The notes beneath the pieces are model-generated. The model had not been told where the DNA came from and ran no database searches. It saw nothing but the letters and a program-made list of their open reading frames with translations. This document shows, piece after piece, positions 61,113 to 64,000 of a stretch of DNA of 64,000 nt. Every line of letters begins with the position of its first letter. Position 1 is the stretch's first letter. The position numbers and the translations under genes are program-made. The stretch is taken from positions 155,343 through 219,342 of the forward strand of contig NZ_JACVPX010000005.1 of NCBI RefSeq assembly GCF_018881655.1, in the 5' to 3' direction. Source of the stretch: Polynucleobacter sp. Tro8-14-1. GTDB taxonomy: Bacteria > Pseudomonadota > Gammaproteobacteria > Burkholderiales > Burkholderiaceae.

Positions 61113-62560
61113 TGGGAATTGAAAGTTTTCGCATTTCTGAGCCCATTACATTCGAATGTGATGTGCTGATCATTGGCTCTGGCCCCGGGGGCGCCGTTAC
61201 TGCGTGTGAGTTAGTGGCTCATGGACTTGATGTTCTCATGCTAGAAGAGGGCCCAGCCTCAGATTCATCTCAGTCCATAAGCTCAGCTAAAAGCTTGCAG
61301 AAGTTTTGGCGTAATAATGGACTTACTGCTGCCCTAGGCCGTACCCCAGTCTCGTATGCGGAGGGTAGGTGCGTTGGCGGGGGAAGTGAGATTAATAGCG
61401 CAATCATTCAGCGAACTCCGGGCAATCTCCTGGATCAGTGGGCTAAAGATTATGATATCCAAGACTTTGGGGGGGCTGCATTAGCGCCCTATTACGATAA
61501 GGCCATCAAAGCAATTAATGCAAGAATTAATAGCGGTCCACCCAATCCATTATCTCAGTTAATGATAAATGGGGCGGCAGCGTTAAATTGGAAAGTAAGC
61601 GCCTTAGAGCGGTCAGATGATGCTCACGGTAAGCGATCCATGTCTGCTACTTTATTAAGAAAAGCGTTGACGCAAGGATTGCGTTTAGTTTCGGAATGCC
61701 GAGTTAATAAAATTATTTTCAAAGGTAAGCAAGCCATTTCGATAAAAGCAACTGCGGAAGATGTGCATGGTCGAAAGCATTCCGTAATCGTTTTTTTTAA
61801 GGATATTTTTATTGCTGCTGGTGCGGTGCATACACCAGCACTTTTATTACGCAGTGGAATAAAAAAGAATATCGGTCGTACATTGCGTCTACATCCAACT
61901 TTAAAAGCATTAGCTCATTTTCCACAATTAATCGAAGCCCATAAACATGTCCTTGCTCCCCATGCAGTGACTGAATTTATGCCCGATATTCGATTGGGGT
62001 GCTCGGTTTTTAGGCCTGGATTTTTTGGCATGTCTCTAGCTGAAGACTGGCAACATCGAGCCCATTTAGAGGCTGAGATAGATCATTGTGCTATTTACTA
62101 TGCGATGATTCGCGCTCAAGGAGTTGGGCGAATTTATTCTATTGCCGGTCTACGTGACCCCTTGGTAACATTTAAGTTAACTGGACGGGACTGGGATTTG
62201 CTGAGGCGTGGTTTGTTGGCCCTCTCTCAGCTGCTTTTTGCGGCTGGCGCAACTGAGATCTTTCCTTCCATAACAGGACATTCCGGTTGGCGCAGGGATC
62301 AACTCATAACTGCAGATCCTTTAATTGAAAATCTTCCTGCAAATGCCAATCCCTTTACTATCCATATCTTCAGCTCCTGTCCTATGGGGGGGGATAAAGA
62401 GCGATGTGCCACTAACTCGTTTGGCAAGATTTATGATCTAGAAAATACTTATATTGCTGATGCCAGTTTGATTCCCGAGGCACCAGGAGTTAATCCTCAG
62501 GCCACCATTATGGCGATTGCCGAACGCAATGTGCAGCACTTTTTAAAATTAAGGGGTTAG
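61112..62560 (+). CDS. GMC-family FAD oxidoreductase
   Basis: A flavoprotein of 482 residues. FAD-binding motif CDVLIIGSGPGGAVTACEL is at about 16-34, YAEGRCVGGGSEINSAI near 84-100 (GMC signature), and FIAAGAVHTPALLLRSG near 233. The C-terminal domain has IHIFSSCPMGG with the catalytic His and YIADASLIPEAPGVNPQATIMAIAERN with the Asn. GMC enzymes oxidise alcohols, including sugars and sterols. Here between two SDRs and a UbiA-HAD fusion it could oxidise a lipid-linked sugar C2 hydroxyl, the role DprE1 has in mycobacteria. Starts at the last base of the preceding stop. Confidence 0.85.
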   Translation: MGIESFRISEPITFECDVLIIGSGPGGAVTACELVAHGLDVLMLEEGPASDSSQSISSAKSLQKFWRNNGLTAALGRTPVSYAEGRCVGGGSEINSAIIQRTPGNLLDQWAKDYDIQDFGGAALAPYYDKAIKAINARINSGPPNPLSQLMINGAAALNWKVSALERSDDAHGKRSMSATLLRKALTQGLRLVSECRVNKIIFKGKQAISIKATAEDVHGRKHSVIVFFKDIFIAAGAVHTPALLLRSGIKKNIGRTLRLHPTLKALAHFPQLIEAHKHVLAPHAVTEFMPDIRLGCSVFRPGFFGMSLAEDWQHRAHLEAEIDHCAIYYAMIRAQGVGRIYSIAGLRDPLVTFKLTGRDWDLLRRGLLALSQLLFAAGATEIFPSITGHSGWRRDQLITADPLIENLPANANPFTIHIFSSCPMGGDKERCATNSFGKIYDLENTYIADASLIPEAPGVNPQATIMAIAERNVQHFLKLRG

Positions 62561-62562
62561 AC

Positions 62563-63612
62563 ATGAATTCAACGCAGTATGTCTTGACTGGCGCTAGTGG
62601 CTGGTTAGGTCGCCGAGTAGCGCTTGCATTAACTCGGGGTATGCCAGAGTTGGGCGCATTTGGTAAGGGTGGAAAAAGAATACGTTGCCTGGTCCCCGCA
62701 GGAGAGAATGCGATCGACTTACATATGCTAGATGCAGAGATTATTCGCGGAGACGTAAATGATGTCTTTGCTTTAGAGGATTTAATGCGAGGCGCTAGTG
62801 ACGGAGTGCTCATTCATATGGCGGGAATTATTCATCCCCCAGGGCGGACCGAGAGGTTTAATTCTGTTAATGTCAAAGGCACCCGGCAAGTCTTAGAAAT
62901 GGCTAAGCTTCATGGAATTAAACGTATGGTTGTCATGTCTTCAAACTCTCCTTTTGGAGGCAATCTCTCTCCTGAGGATATCTTTAATGAAGGTTCGCCC
63001 TACAACCCTTACATGGGGTATGGTAAATCCAAGATGCAAATGGAAAAACTGCTGCTTGAACACATGGCAAGCGGCTTAGGTCCCGAGGTTGTAGTGCTGC
63101 GTGCCCCATGGTTTTATGGGCCCGGCCAGCCCCCTCGGCAAACTCTTTTCTTTACGATGATTAAAGAAGGTAGATTTCCCATCATAGGCAATGGTTTGAA
63201 TCGTCGCTCAATGGGTTATGTTGATTCTCTAGCATTTGGAGTGCTGCTTGCAGCCGAAAATTTGAAAGCGGCAAACCAGGTTTTTTGGTTGGCAGATAAA
63301 ACACCCTACACCATTGTGGAGATAATTAGCACAGTAAAAGAAGTTTTACGAGAAGATTTTGGAATACAAGTAAGCCCTAGGCAATTACAGTTCCCATCTA
63401 TGGTCTCAGATATTGCTAGGGTTGCAGACAGCACACTCCAATCTTTGGGGCTTTACAATCAAAAATTTCATGTCTTATCCGAAATGAATATGACAATTGC
63501 ATGCAATATCCATAAAGCACAGACGATACTAGACTATGAGCCTTTAGTAGAGTTGAGAGAAGGTATGAGGCGTAGCGTGGAGTGGTGCCTAACTAATGGG
63601 CAAACAATCTGA
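62563..63612 (+). CDS. NAD-dependent epimerase/dehydratase (extended SDR), second of module
   Basis: A protein of 349 residues, two bases after the GMC gene. NAD motif TGASGWLGRRVALAL is at about 8-22. The catalytic part shows MSSNSPFGG (in place of the usual S-S-T-x-Y-G) and NPYMGYGKSKMQMEKLLLEH with Tyr-Lys. RAPWFYGPGQPPRQTLFFTMI, FPIIGNGLNRRSMGYVDSLAFGVLLA are typical extended-SDR elements. It is not a close relative of the SDR at 58843. It may reduce the keto-sugar made by the GMC enzyme. Confidence 0.82.
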   Translation: MNSTQYVLTGASGWLGRRVALALTRGMPELGAFGKGGKRIRCLVPAGENAIDLHMLDAEIIRGDVNDVFALEDLMRGASDGVLIHMAGIIHPPGRTERFNSVNVKGTRQVLEMAKLHGIKRMVVMSSNSPFGGNLSPEDIFNEGSPYNPYMGYGKSKMQMEKLLLEHMASGLGPEVVVLRAPWFYGPGQPPRQTLFFTMIKEGRFPIIGNGLNRRSMGYVDSLAFGVLLAAENLKAANQVFWLADKTPYTIVEIISTVKEVLREDFGIQVSPRQLQFPSMVSDIARVADSTLQSLGLYNQKFHVLSEMNMTIACNIHKAQTILDYEPLVELREGMRRSVEWCLTNGQTI

Positions 63613-64000
63613 TTGTGGGTAGCCGAATATACTGAAAAGTAATTGCCCTAAGCCTAACTTTTCAAAAACTTTTTTCTGCTAGGTTAATATCTCCGAAAAG
63701 CTTCCGCTTATGTTCTGTGGCTAAATAACCATGGAGGCTTCAATGGATACTTTACTGTGGTTGCCACTCTTATATCGGGATTTTATTGGTATAAGAGTTT
63801 CAGAGCTTTAGTTATCCCTGGAGCGGGCAGGGTAGGTGATGTTGAAAAATTTCTAATATGGACCAAGCTATACTGCCTTCATAGGTTTTAGGGCGACACA
63901 TGATTAGATTAAGTTGATAAAACCGGAGTTTTTTTGGTTGCTATTCTTGCGAATCTTGTTGGGGTTAATATGATGGCGCGGCGCTTGACCTTCAATACTT
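63613..64000. other. Right end: no convincing gene
   Basis: 388 bases. An open stretch in one frame (about 63739-63891, GFNGYFTVVATLISGFYWYK and onward to a TAG) has no start or recognised family and may be a gene remnant. A possible CDS begins at TTG 63934, with GGAG at 63925-63928, and runs off the end (VAILANLVGVNMMARRLTF), too short to identify. A 9-bp inverted repeat (63766-63774 / 63790-63798) lies inside the first stretch. No terminator was found after the second SDR. Confidence 0.3.

Overview
The window looks like a chromosomal segment of a betaproteobacterium of the Burkholderiaceae, most probably a Polynucleobacter-type freshwater bacterium. This rests on the protein types, the tolQRAB-pal-cpoB-queC and exbBD-lpxK-trm112-kdsB-adk gene orders, and the moderate, locally low GC. 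It is an inference without a database search. No tRNA, rRNA, CRISPR array or intact insertion sequence was seen.

Left part (1-27,400): housekeeping genes with small toxin-antitoxin (TA) modules between them. On the minus strand lie the Tol-Pal envelope operon with queC and a second ExbB/ExbD pair with LPS and nucleotide genes (lpxK, Trm112, kdsB, adk). On the plus strand are glyA, nrdR, galE, xseA, an NHL-type lipoprotein, a YajQ-family gene, xerD, plsY, folE, two lipoproteins and a Tat-exported HiPIP behind a Fur-box-like palindrome; murB is on the minus strand. TA or TA-like genes are the end of higB with higA, a RelE/HigA-like pair, an orphan HicB, a GSU2403-type nucleotidyltransferase-fold gene, BrnTA, and an antitoxin/PIN pair whose PIN gene is frameshifted. 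Three of these have a palindrome at the promoter or start codon. An adjacent HPP-family membrane gene is also frameshifted, in a run of seven G.

Middle part (27,800-46,100): first polysaccharide block. ManC, Gmd, an Rmd-like paralogue and Fcl make GDP-mannose-derived deoxysugars. They are followed by a DUF6492-like protein, an O-antigen ligase/polymerase, a Wzx flippase, GT2 and two GT9 transferases, a WcaJ-type initiating transferase and an EpsG-like polymerase on the minus strand, Wzz, then GalU-Ugd-UXS (UDP-Glc to UDP-GlcA to UDP-Xyl).

Right part (46,083-63,612): second, visibly AT-richer glycan block with its own CapD-like dehydratase, PglC-like initiating transferase, flippase, polymerase, transferases, epimerase and acetyltransferase. 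It ends in an eight-gene module: a HAD-UbiA fusion, a large GT-C protein resembling AftB/TfpW arabinofuranosyltransferases, an SDR, a DUF218/YdcF-like protein, a small SMR/EamA-type protein, a small probable oxidoreductase partner, a GMC flavoprotein and a second SDR. My best reading is a polyprenyl-phosphate-linked pentofuranose pathway, like mycobacterial decaprenyl-phosphoryl-arabinose synthesis, with a GMC enzyme where DprE1 would be expected. That is the most interesting candidate system here. The last ~390 bases hold no convincing gene.
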